The notes beneath the pieces are model-generated. The model saw only the letters and a program-made list of their open reading frames with translations. It searched no databases and had not been told where the DNA came from. A program made the position numbers and the translations under genes. DNA of 15,454 bases from Bacillota bacterium. Its GTDB lineage: Bacteria; Bacillota; Clostridia; Peptostreptococcales; Anaerovoracaceae. Of this stretch, positions 1 through 7,417 are shown piece after piece (position 1 is the first letter of the stretch; the number at the start of each line of letters is the position of its first letter). The stretch lies in contig JAUNBO010000025.1 of assembly GCA_030527065.1 (NCBI GenBank), positions 1 to 15,454 on the forward strand, written 5' to 3'.

Positions 1-1525
1 GGCGCAGCTCCTTCACCTTCACCCCCCGCAGAGCGAAGACCGGTCTGGGATTGTCCCGGCCAAAGGGCTCCAGAGCCTCCAGCTCCGCCGCCAGCTCCCC
101 GTCCACCTGCTCCGGCAGAAGGTCTCCTTCCACCGGCAGACTGGAGCGGAAAAGCCCGGGCTCCTCCTGCCTCAGCCGGCGGGCGTCCCGCTGCAGGCCC
201 TCCCGCAAAGCCGACAGGTTTTCCCTCTTCAACGAAAAGCCGCAGGCCCCCTGATGGCCGCCGAACTTCTCCAGCAGCCCCTTATACGGTGCGATCAGGG
301 CGTACAGGTCTATGCCCTCCACGCTGCGGCCCGTCCCTTTCACCAGACCGTCCTCACTGTCCGTCAGCAGGACCACGGGCCGGCAGTAAAGGTCCTTCAG
401 CTTGCCCGCCACTATGCCGGCAATGCCCTCGTGGAACTCCCTTCCCCCGTCCAGAAGCAGGAACCATTCCTCTTCCTCCGCTTCCGCCAGAGCCTCCGCC
501 CTTTGCAGCGTTTCCTCCTGCACCCGCTTCCGCTCCCGGTTGTTCCCCGCCAGCAGAGCGGCCAGACGCCGGCATTCCTCCCGGTCCCGGGAGGTAAGGA
601 GGGCCACGCAGGGGTCTGCGGAGCCCATGCGCCCCGCCGCATTCAGATGGGGCACGATGATATACGCCACATCCTCTGCGGATACGGCCCCTGCTTTCAG
701 CCCCGCCGCTTCCGCCAGAGCCGCCAACCCCGGCCGCCGTCCCCGGTTCAGCTCTGCCAAACCGTATTTCGCTATGGTCCGGTTTTCTCCCGTCAGGGAA
801 ACGATGTCGCCTATGGTGGCGATGGCCGCCAGGTCCAGCACCCGGGCCAGGTCCTGCCTGACCACCCGCCCCGGCCTGCCTCCGGCGGCGGGCAGGGGCC
901 GTTCCTCCGTCTTTCGCCGCAATGCCTCCGCCAGCTTGAAGGCCACGCCGCAGCCGCAGAGCTCCTTGAACGGGTAAGCGCAGTCCTTTTGCTTGGGATT
1001 CACCAGCAGACAGTCCACCCCCTGCTCCCCCGGATTATGGTGGTCCGTGACGATGACTTCCAGCCCCAGGCTCTGGGCATACTCCACCTCCCGCCGGGAA
1101 ACGCTGCCGCAGTCCACCGTCACCACCAGCCGGGCCCCTCTGTCCCGTATGCTTTCCAGGGCCTGCATATTCAGTCCATAGCCTTCGTCGAAACGGGAGG
1201 GGATGTAAAAGTCCGGCCGGGGCCCCAGCTTTTCCAGGATCTCCAGCAGCAGGCTGACGGCGGTGACGCCGTCGGCGTCATAATCCCCGTAAAGGCAGAG
1301 GGGCTCTTCCTCCCTCATGGCCCGAAGGATACGCTCCGCCGCCGCATCCATATCCTTCATCAAAAAAGGGTCGTGGGCCAGCCGTGGCTTTGCCGACAAA
1401 AACTCCTCCTGCTCCGACGGGTCCTCCATTCCCCGCCGGGCCAGAAGCTGCCGGGCCACAGACTCTCCCATATTGAAGGGAGCGCATGCCGCGCCCCCTC
1501 TGTAGATCCATTCTCTTGTGTTCAT
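1..1525 (-). CDS. recJ: Single-stranded-DNA-specific 5'-3' exonuclease RecJ (3' end cut by window edge)
   Basis: RecJ degrades single-stranded DNA 5' to 3' in recombination, mismatch repair and fork processing. The first 508 codons are present. Visible motifs are LYGDYDADG (residues 78-86, metal-binding DHH-family motif), VTDHHNPG (159-166, the DHH signature), HLNAAGRM in the middle of the protein, and in the DHHA1 region GREFHEGIAGIVAGKL and KFGGHQGACGF. The frame is open to base 2, ending in FGRDNPRPVFALRGVKV, the usual start of the C-terminal OB-type domain. The family is about 560-800 residues long, so the missing part is at least one domain tail. The ATG is 3 bases after the stop of the M23 peptidase gene, so it is probably co-transcribed or translationally coupled with it. 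No separate promoter is visible. Assignment is confident; the true length is unknown. Confidence 0.95.
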   Translation of the reverse strand, partial: MNTREWIYRGGAACAPFNMGESVARQLLARRGMEDPSEQEEFLSAKPRLAHDPFLMKDMDAAAERILRAMREEEPLCLYGDYDADGVTAVSLLLEILEKLGPRPDFYIPSRFDEGYGLNMQALESIRDRGARLVVTVDCGSVSRREVEYAQSLGLEVIVTDHHNPGEQGVDCLLVNPKQKDCAYPFKELCGCGVAFKLAEALRRKTEERPLPAAGGRPGRVVRQDLARVLDLAAIATIGDIVSLTGENRTIAKYGLAELNRGRRPGLAALAEAAGLKAGAVSAEDVAYIIVPHLNAAGRMGSADPCVALLTSRDREECRRLAALLAGNNRERKRVQEETLQRAEALAEAEEEEWFLLLDGGREFHEGIAGIVAGKLKDLYCRPVVLLTDSEDGLVKGTGRSVEGIDLYALIAPYKGLLEKFGGHQGACGFSLKRENLSALREGLQRDARRLRQEEPGLFRSSLPVEGDLLPEQVDGELAAELEALEPFGRDNPRPVFALRGVKVKELR

Positions 1526-1528
1526 CTT

Positions 1529-2674
1529 TTATAACCAGCCCCGGGGATCCTTGTATTCGCCGTTTACCCGGACTTCAAAGTGCAGATGGGGCCCTGTGGA
1601 CATACCCGTGTTGCCGGAATAGGCGATGGCCTGTCCCCTTGCCACCACGTCTCCCACGCTGACCAGGAGCTCGCTGTTGTGGGCGTAGAGGGTGACGATG
1701 CCGCCGCCGTGGTCTATGGAAACCATCCAGCCATAGCTGTTGTTCCAGCCCGCCTTTATCACCGTCCCCGCATTGGCGGCCACGATGGTGGTGCCTGTGG
1801 GACAGCCGATGTCCATGCCCGTATGGAGCTTGTTCACATTCAGGATCGGATGATAGCGCATGCCGAACTCAGAGGTGACCCGGGTGACGCCGGGAGCGGG
1901 CCAGGCGAATTCGCCTCCGATGTAGTCCTCCGTGCCCTGCAGGGCCAGGATCTCCGCAGTGAGGGCGTTGGCCTCCGCATTCAGGGCGTCTATCTGGGCT
2001 TCCAGGGCGGCGTTGCTGTTGGCCACCTCCGACTTCAGATCCGAAAGGCCGCTGCGGCTGACAGACAGGGCGGCGGTCTGCTGTTCCTCCGCCGTCTGCT
2101 GAGCCACCAGCTGCTGTTGTAACTCCACCAGCTGGCCCTTGTGCTCCTCCAGCACCTGGTGCTGCGCTTCCAGGGCCGCCAGCAGCTCCATATCGTTGTC
2201 TATGATGAGCTGGGCCATATCCAGGTTGGTCATCAGGTCCGTGATGCTTTCGGAGCCCAGGATAATCTCCAGGATGCTCATCTCCCCGCCCTTGTACATG
2301 GAACGGAGCCGCAGGCCCATGCTCTCGTTCTGCTGGTCCATCTCCGCCTGGAGCTGATCCAGCTCTGCCTGGGCCTGGGCCACCTGGGCCCGGGTGTTCT
2401 CTATGTTCCTTTTAAGCGAAGCGATGGTGTTTTCCGCCTCTACGATCTGGCTCTCTATGCTGGCGATGCGGCTGTTCAGGGAGGCTTCCTCCGCCTCACC
2501 CGATTCCAGGGCTTCCTTCAGATTGCTGATCTGCCCGTTCACCTCGGAAAGCGTGTTTTGCGTTTCCGCCAGCTTCGCTTCGTCCACCTCGTCGTCGTCG
2601 GCGTAGACGGCGCTGAAAGCCAGCCCCGAGACCGTCAGGGTAAAGACCAGCGCATATGTAAGTATCTTCCTCAT
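1529..2674 (-). CDS. Secreted coiled-coil M23 (LytM/EnvC-type) peptidoglycan endopeptidase
   Basis: A 381-residue exported cell-wall hydrolase. Residues 1-25 form a signal peptide with likely cleavage at AVYA|DDD. Residues about 30-250 are a long Gln/Glu/Ala/Leu-rich coiled coil of the EnvC/CwlO/PcsB type. Residues about 255-381 are an M23 domain. The metal ligands H284, D288 and H365 and the catalytic H332 and H363 (in GPHLHFE) are all present with the spacing seen in S. aureus LytM, so the enzyme should be active, unlike E. coli EnvC, whose LytM domain is degenerate. It lies 55 bases downstream of ftsX with its own strong SD (GAAGGGGG). By known analogy (FtsEX with EnvC, CwlO or PcsB) it is probably the periplasmic or extracellular partner that FtsEX activates. 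The coiled coil would contact the FtsX outer loop. This pairing is inferred from context. Confidence 0.92.
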   Translation of the reverse strand: MRKILTYALVFTLTVSGLAFSAVYADDDEVDEAKLAETQNTLSEVNGQISNLKEALESGEAEEASLNSRIASIESQIVEAENTIASLKRNIENTRAQVAQAQAELDQLQAEMDQQNESMGLRLRSMYKGGEMSILEIILGSESITDLMTNLDMAQLIIDNDMELLAALEAQHQVLEEHKGQLVELQQQLVAQQTAEEQQTAALSVSRSGLSDLKSEVANSNAALEAQIDALNAEANALTAEILALQGTEDYIGGEFAWPAPGVTRVTSEFGMRYHPILNVNKLHTGMDIGCPTGTTIVAANAGTVIKAGWNNSYGWMVSIDHGGGIVTLYAHNSELLVSVGDVVARGQAIAYSGNTGMSTGPHLHFEVRVNGEYKDPRGWL

Positions 2675-2729
2675 CTGCGTATCCCCCTTCTTCGTCCTGT
2701 CTGCGTGTTCCTGTTTCCCCTTTTCCCTT

Positions 2730-3626
2730 TTATGTATCCAGGAAGCGCCGCATGGAGCGTATGCTCCCCACGGAGCCTATCCCCAATCCCAGGGCCGCAA
2801 AGATCCAGCCCATGTTGATGATCATGTGTCTGGCGGGCACCAGAGCCGTGGAAAACAGCAGGAAGGCCTCCTGCCCGAAGGTCTCTGTCAGCTCATAATA
2901 AAGGAAGCCCACCGCTGCCGTGGAAAGCACCGCCGCCAGCAAGCCTATCAGCAGCCCTTCCACCAGGAAAGGCCCCCGGATGAACCAGTTAGTGGCCCCC
3001 ACGTATTTCATGATGCTGATCTCCTCTTCCCGGGCCAGCACCGTCAGTTTCACCGTGTTGGAAACCACCACCACGGAAACGATGATGAGGAAGCCGATTA
3101 CCACCAGAGCGCCAGTCTGTATCATCTCTGCGATCTTCAGCAGCTTTTCCACCGTGTCCTGGTAATACTTTATGTCCTCCACGCCGCTGAAGCCTCTTGC
3201 CCGTTCCACCACCTCGCCAGCCCCTTCCAGGTCCAGCACCGTTACCCTGATGGAATTGGGCAGGGGGTTCTCCGACAGGTTGTCCAGAAGATAGGCGTTG
3301 TCCCCCCATCTGACCCGGAACTCCTCCATGGCCTCGTCCTTGCTCAGATAGACGGCGGCCCCCACCTGGGGCATGTCCGAAAGCTCCTCTATCATCTCCT
3401 CCGCCTGCTCCCGGTCCGTTTCCTCCAGCAGGTAGATCTGTATGGTGTCGAACTGGTTCTTGGCGGTCTCCGCCATCAGGTTCAGGTTCACCACCACCAG
3501 AAACACCAGGCCCAGGATCAGAAGCATGCAGGTGATGGAAAAAAGCGAAGCCAGAGTCATGGCCTTGTTCCGGAATATCTGCGTGAATGCCTGACGGAAG
3601 GCGTAACCCAGACTGCTAATCCTCAT
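2730..3626 (-). CDS. ftsX: Cell division ABC-type permease-like protein FtsX
   Basis: FtsX is the membrane subunit of the FtsEX complex, which transmits ATP hydrolysis by FtsE across the membrane to a peptidoglycan hydrolase. I chose the ATG at 3624-3626, giving 298 residues starting MRISSLGYAFRQAF. It overlaps the end of ftsE by 11 bases and has an SD (AAGGAAGG) inside the ftsE tail. The frame is open 33 bases further upstream, but those codons lie in ftsE and do not look like family sequence. Topology fits the family: TM1 about 24-46, a large external domain about 50-170, then TM2 about 171-194, TM3 about 222-244 and TM4 about 267-288. The loop after TM2 carries REEEISIMKYVGATNWFIRGPF, the conserved FtsX/MacB-type cytoplasmic segment. 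It is translationally coupled to ftsE and followed by the M23 hydrolase. Confidence 0.96.
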   Translation of the reverse strand: MRISSLGYAFRQAFTQIFRNKAMTLASLFSITCMLLILGLVFLVVVNLNLMAETAKNQFDTIQIYLLEETDREQAEEMIEELSDMPQVGAAVYLSKDEAMEEFRVRWGDNAYLLDNLSENPLPNSIRVTVLDLEGAGEVVERARGFSGVEDIKYYQDTVEKLLKIAEMIQTGALVVIGFLIIVSVVVVSNTVKLTVLAREEEISIMKYVGATNWFIRGPFLVEGLLIGLLAAVLSTAAVGFLYYELTETFGQEAFLLFSTALVPARHMIINMGWIFAALGLGIGSVGSIRSMRRFLDT

Positions 3627-4299
3627 AGCCGTACACCCCTTCCTTGACGTCCCGGACAATGTGGCCGTTGTCTATGGCGATGACCCGCTTGCCCATGCGG
3701 TCCACAATGTCTTTTGCGTGGGTGACCATCAGGACGGTGGTGCCCCGGCGGTTGATGTGCTCCAAAAGCTCCATGATCTCCATGGCGGTGTTGGGGTCCA
3801 GGTTCCCCGTAGGCTCGTCGGCGATGAGGACCGTAGGGTTGTTCACTATGGCCCGGGCGATGGCCACCCGCTGCTGCTCTCCTGCGGAGAGCTCTCCGGG
3901 GTAGCTTTTGGCTTTGTCGCTGACTCCCACCAGGGAAAGGACCTGGGGCACCTGACGCCGTATGGTCCGCTGGCTCACATGGACGATCTCCATGGCGAAG
4001 GCCACGTTTTCATAAGCCGTCTTTTTCGGCAGCAGACGAAAATCCTGGAAAACGATTCCCAGGCTGCGTCTTATGGCGGGGATCTGCCGGTTGGACACTT
4101 TGGTGATGTCCTTCCCGTTTAAGCGTATGCTCCCTCCGTCCGGATTCAATTCTTTCTGTATCAGCTTGATGAAGGTGGATTTTCCTGCGCCGCTGGGGCC
4201 TACCAAAAAGACGAATTCTCCCTTTTCGATATGTACGCTGGCGTTCTCCAGGCCTATGTTTCCACCGTATTTTTTTGTCACGTTGTCGAATATTATCAT
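3616..4299 (-). CDS. ftsE: Cell division ATP-binding protein FtsE
   Basis: A cytoplasmic ABC ATPase of 227 residues, the usual FtsE length. It has Walker A GPSGAGKST (34-42), Q-loop Q85, signature LSAGEQQR (137-144), Walker B VLIADE (157-162), D-loop NLDP (166-169) and switch H194. The N-terminus MIIFDNVTKKYGG is typical of FtsE. Together with FtsX it forms the transporter-like switch that activates a cell-wall hydrolase during division or elongation. The stop codon is TAG and lies inside the start of ftsX. The start ATG sits only a few bases downstream of the predicted transcription start, and no Shine-Dalgarno sequence is visible within the possible leader, so translation may begin on a leaderless or near-leaderless transcript. 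Confidence 0.96.
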   Translation of the reverse strand: MIIFDNVTKKYGGNIGLENASVHIEKGEFVFLVGPSGAGKSTFIKLIQKELNPDGGSIRLNGKDITKVSNRQIPAIRRSLGIVFQDFRLLPKKTAYENVAFAMEIVHVSQRTIRRQVPQVLSLVGVSDKAKSYPGELSAGEQQRVAIARAIVNNPTVLIADEPTGNLDPNTAMEIMELLEHINRRGTTVLMVTHAKDIVDRMGKRVIAIDNGHIVRDVKEGVYGYED

Positions 4300-4308
4300 A
4301 ATACAGTC

Positions 4309-4337
4309 ATTATAGCGAAAAAAACCTCTGGTGTAAA
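4309..4337 (-). promoter_or_regulatory. Sigma-A-type promoter of ftsE
   Basis: On the minus strand TTTACA (4332-4337, one mismatch to TTGACA) is followed after exactly 17 bases by a perfect TATAAT (4309-4314). The predicted start of transcription, about 7 bases on, is near 4302, only 2-4 bases before the ftsE ATG at 4299. This would drive ftsE-ftsX-M23 peptidase-recJ independently of the upstream hydrogenase operon. Confidence 0.75.
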
Positions 4338-4365
4338 TAAGAAAATCCGGCTCCGCCGAGTTAAG

Positions 4366-4463
4366 TGTGGGCCTTTCATCAGGCGAAGGCCCACATAAAT
4401 CAAGGTAGATTAACCTTGTTACTCCGTAAATATCGCTGGTATCGGCAGGCGATATTTCCTTCG
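4366..4463 (-). repeat. Intergenic hairpin repeat, copy A
   Basis: This is one of two related non-coding elements in the window; the other is at 13258-13442 in the opposite orientation. Read on the minus strand it begins with CGAAGGAAATATCGCC and folds AAATATCGC against GCGATATTT (4428-4457, 9 bp). The block CAAGGTTAATCTAC (4405-4418) follows, itself part of a 5-bp hairpin AAGGT/ACCTT. A 10-bp hairpin comes last (TGTGGGCCTT with AAGGCCCACA, 4366-4395). The first 35 bases match copy B at 31 positions and the middle block at 12 of 14. It lies between the phosphatase gene and the ftsE promoter. None of the stems is followed by a clear T-run, so termination is possible but unproven. Function is unknown. 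Confidence 0.75.
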
Positions 4464-4511
4464 TAATAGAAAAGATTTACATTTCTGCTTCCCCGGCCGG
4501 GAGGCCCGGTC

Positions 4512-5651
4512 TCAGAACTGCTTCACGATGACCAGCTTATCCATTTTCCGCAGAGCTTCAATGATGAGACGGACGGTGACGGCCCGGGGGCGCACCCCCA
4601 TCTGCTTGAATACCAGGTTCTCGTGGGCGTCGTTGAGAGCGCCGCCGATGAGGAAGGTGATGACGTCCGCATTGTGCATATGATGGCAAAGGACCTCCAC
4701 CACGGAGCCGTCCGTCAGCAGCTCCGGGTCCTCTTCCAGAATGTTGTAGACCTGGTTCAGCATCACCGCTCCCTCCGTCACTATGTCCACGCCCTCTATG
4801 CGGTATTCCGGCGGACGGCTGAAGGCGGCGGGGGCGGGGATGTATTCCACTTCCTTGTCCAGCACCCGGGCCACTATATTGGAGGTGGTGGAGCCGCAGA
4901 CCACCTTCACTCCCCTGGATTGCATGAGAGTGTCCACGTAGACCTTGTCCCGGCTCTTCATGGCCGGCGGGCCCGTGGCGATGGTCAGTTCCCTGGCGGG
5001 ACGGTAATGAAGGGCGGCGATGGTGGTATCGTCGGCGTAGCGGTCCCCGGAGAGCTCCCGGGAGTACTCCACCACCTCCTGCAGCCGGTCCCCTATCTTT
5101 TCGTTGTCCCAGTCCACGTCCATGAACTGGGCGATGCGCTCTTCCCCTACGCCCAGGGGATAGCGGCGGCCCAGTCCCGCCTGGGTGACGCCGTCGGAGC
5201 ATACGATGAGGCTGTCTCCCAGCTCCAGGGTGCCGAAGGTCTCCCCCAGCACCTCGTAGCCCACGTTGAAGTAATGGGGCTTCAGGTCCGACACCTGGCT
5301 GTCCCGGACCAGGAAGGGGCCGGGAGATTCATAAGTATAGATGGAAAACTGCCCGTCGTTGAGGACGTGGACTGCGGAGAAGGCGGCGAAGGGGATCTCT
5401 CCTGTGCGGGCGGCGTGCATGGAATCCGCCACCATCTCGCAGGCCTGCCGCACGGAAACGCCGCACTCGAAAAGCTGCTTCAGCCGGCTGGCGCAGCAGA
5501 TGGAAGCGATGTTGGCGTACACGCCGGAGCCCACCCCGTCGCAGAGCACAAAAAAGGTGCTGAACTCGTTGCGGGAGCTGACGCAGGTATCGCCGCACAC
5601 AGCGTAATTGGTCTTCTTTTCCTGTCGGATGATGCTCTCTATATACGACAC
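4512..5651 (-). CDS. PP2C/SpoIIE-type protein phosphatase with unnamed C-terminal domain, in the hydrogenase operon
   Basis: A 379-residue soluble protein. Residues 1 to about 218 are a SpoIIE-like PPM phosphatase domain with the metal-binding motifs LCDGVGSG (D38), VCSDGVTQ (D153) and RYADDTT (D207/D208), so catalysis on phospho-Ser/Thr is expected. Residues about 222-379 form a second domain I cannot name; it contains VCGSTTSNIVAR (251-262), VDIVTEGAVMLNQVYNIL (288-305) and a C-terminal VRPRAVTVRLIIEALRK. The start is GTG (5649-5651), chosen because GGAGG lies 9 bases upstream and the reading follows the sensory hydrogenase gene by only 6 bases. PP2C-type phosphatases are known companions of group C (sensory) [FeFe] hydrogenases in anaerobic Bacillota, so this is probably the output or partner of the upstream gene. 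The substrate is unknown. Confidence 0.85.
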   Translation of the reverse strand: MSYIESIIRQEKKTNYAVCGDTCVSSRNEFSTFFVLCDGVGSGVYANIASICCASRLKQLFECGVSVRQACEMVADSMHAARTGEIPFAAFSAVHVLNDGQFSIYTYESPGPFLVRDSQVSDLKPHYFNVGYEVLGETFGTLELGDSLIVCSDGVTQAGLGRRYPLGVGEERIAQFMDVDWDNEKIGDRLQEVVEYSRELSGDRYADDTTIAALHYRPARELTIATGPPAMKSRDKVYVDTLMQSRGVKVVCGSTTSNIVARVLDKEVEYIPAPAAFSRPPEYRIEGVDIVTEGAVMLNQVYNILEEDPELLTDGSVVEVLCHHMHNADVITFLIGGALNDAHENLVFKQMGVRPRAVTVRLIIEALRKMDKLVIVKQF

Positions 5652-5657
5652 GTCCGG

Positions 5658-7394
5658 CTACCTCCCGTCCTCCGTCTCATTTTCCTCATACAGGTCCGTG
5701 ATGCGGCGCACCAGGTCCTCGCTCTGGGCGGTGTTCCTGCCCAGATAGTGGGACATTTCCTGGGAAAACCGTATCTGGTGGGCCAGCAGCTCCTTTGCGT
5801 GCTCCAGGGTCTGCCTCTTCAGGATGTCTATCTGGGAGGCGTCGAAGCGCACGTTGGAAATGTCCGTGTAGATGCCCACATACTGCTCCTCCTCCGGCAG
5901 GGCGTAGATCACCTCGTGGTAGCGGATGCCGTACTTGCTCTGGATGGACTCGTACTGCTCCGTCTCCCCGGCGGCCACCTTTTCGAAGCCGTCGGAGCTG
6001 ACCAGATAGGAGATGCGCCGGCCCAGGATGCCGTTGTTGCAGGAGAACATCTTCTGGAAGGCGGGATTCATGTGCAGCATGTTGAAATCCCGGTCCAGGA
6101 TCACCACGCCGGTGGGGATGGTCTCTATGATTTTGTCCGTCCGCTGCTGGGCCACCCGCCGCATATAGGGCATGCACATCTCCGGCTCCGCCATGCCCTT
6201 CACCACGGCAATGGCCTTTTCCCGGCAGCTGGCGTAGCCGCAGGCGCCGCAGTTCAGCTGCATCTCCGGCGTCCCCTTGCCGGTGCTTTCCAGCACCTGC
6301 TGTATGCGGCTTTCATCTATTTCCTCGTCCTCCACAGAGTCCTGGGCGAACCGGGGCCGGAAATCGATGTCCTCGTCGTTCCGGCTGTTCTTTACGCTGA
6401 TGGCCGTGGCCGCATAATCTATCACCGCCTGCTTTTTCAGGAAGGCATTGACGTCCTCCGGGAAGGCGGGGCCGTTGATGCAGCCCTCGGGACAGAACAG
6501 AGGCTCCGCCAGAGTGAATCTGATCTCGGATTTGGGCAGATCGAAGAAGCGCATCACTTCCTGAGGGCCGCTGAAATGGATGACTTCCCGGTTGGTGCCG
6601 TCGGCGGGGCGGCCGCAGGTCTTCAGCATGCCCCCCTGGACGGGGAACAGCCTTGCGTTCTCATAATCCCCCAGGTTATCGAAGCCGCTCTCGGTGCAGT
6701 TGGCCAGCTCTATGCCCTCTTCCTCCAGCCAGTCCGCCAGCTCCGCAAAGGTCAGCACCGCATCTATGGCGTCCCGGTTTTCCGGCCACTGGGCTTCCTC
6801 CTTCTTGGCGGCGCAGGGGCCTATGAACACCACCTTCCAGTTTTCCCCCAGCCGCTTTTTCATCAGCCGTCCGTGAGCCACCATGGGGGAAACCACGGGG
6901 ATCAGCAGGTCCACCAGCTCCGGCCTGTATTTTTCCACATAATTCACCACCACGGGGCAGGCGGTGCAGACGTTTCCCTGGGAAAGGCTTTCCAGGGATT
7001 TCTCCGCCACCAGCCGGGCCCCTTCGGCAGTTTCGGCTATGTAAGCGAAGCCCAGGCGCCTTAACGCCGAGGGCAGGCGCAGGCTGCTCCAGCCGCTGTA
7101 ATACCCGGCGAAGGAAGGCGCCAGGCTCACTGCGACCTGCTCCCTGGCCGCCAGCATATCTTTCACTGTCCAGAGACTGGAAACGATCACCTTGGCATGC
7201 TGGGGGCATTCCCTTACGCAGTTGCCGCACTGGATGCAGAGCTTATCCTCCACCCGGGCCTGCCCCTCCGTAATGCGTATGGCCTTTACCGGGCAGGCTC
7301 TTACGCAGCGGTAGCAGTCCTGGCAGCTGGCCGCCACCGTCCGTATCACGTTTTCCTTCCGTTCCTGCAATTCCGGGCTGTTCTGTACTTCCAT
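5658..7394 (-). CDS. Sensory (group C-like, HydS-type) [FeFe] hydrogenase with PAS domain
   Basis: A 578-residue multidomain protein. In order: two [4Fe-4S] ferredoxin motifs (C24/27/30/34 and C53/56/59/63); an H-cluster domain about 88-320 with the four cluster cysteines C146 (CTACP), C194 (IGPCAAKKE), C301 and C305 (FCPEGC); a small Fe-S domain (C382, C385, C390, C407, spacing CxxCx4Cx16C, PF04060-like); a PAS domain about 418-515; and a coiled tail about 518-575. The residue before C146 is alanine, where catalytic enzymes have the proton-relay cysteine, and the motifs are shorter than in the neighbouring HydA. These are hallmarks of putative H2-sensing hydrogenases. No kinase or cyclase domain is present, so output probably passes through the phosphatase encoded 6 bases downstream. 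SD sequences GGGAG and AAGGAG precede the ATG, 23 bases after hydA. Function as sensor is inferred. Confidence 0.88.
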   Translation of the reverse strand: MEVQNSPELQERKENVIRTVAASCQDCYRCVRACPVKAIRITEGQARVEDKLCIQCGNCVRECPQHAKVIVSSLWTVKDMLAAREQVAVSLAPSFAGYYSGWSSLRLPSALRRLGFAYIAETAEGARLVAEKSLESLSQGNVCTACPVVVNYVEKYRPELVDLLIPVVSPMVAHGRLMKKRLGENWKVVFIGPCAAKKEEAQWPENRDAIDAVLTFAELADWLEEEGIELANCTESGFDNLGDYENARLFPVQGGMLKTCGRPADGTNREVIHFSGPQEVMRFFDLPKSEIRFTLAEPLFCPEGCINGPAFPEDVNAFLKKQAVIDYAATAISVKNSRNDEDIDFRPRFAQDSVEDEEIDESRIQQVLESTGKGTPEMQLNCGACGYASCREKAIAVVKGMAEPEMCMPYMRRVAQQRTDKIIETIPTGVVILDRDFNMLHMNPAFQKMFSCNNGILGRRISYLVSSDGFEKVAAGETEQYESIQSKYGIRYHEVIYALPEEEQYVGIYTDISNVRFDASQIDILKRQTLEHAKELLAHQIRFSQEMSHYLGRNTAQSEDLVRRITDLYEENETEDGR

Positions 7395-7417
7395 GTCTCC
7401 CTGTCTCCTTGTTTGAT

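Noticed and set aside
254..1534. A 426-codon open frame on the plus strand
   Set aside because: It is the antisense shadow of recJ, whose DYDADG and DHH motifs fix the coding strand; the plus-strand product is low-complexity Pro/Gln/Arg/His.
3627..3659. An 11-residue upstream extension of FtsX
   Set aside because: It lies inside ftsE, is not FtsX-like, and the ATG at 3626 has a good SD within ftsE.
4348..4361. CGGC/GCCG mini-hairpin followed by GATTTTCTT as terminator of the hydrogenase operon
   Set aside because: The stem is only 4 bp and the T-run is interrupted; I could not support it as a terminator, although it lies in the right place.
4366..4395. The 10-bp GGCC hairpin as a simple Rho-independent terminator
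   Set aside because: No T-run follows on either strand and its relative at 13410-13442 also lacks one; it is better explained as part of the dispersed repeat.
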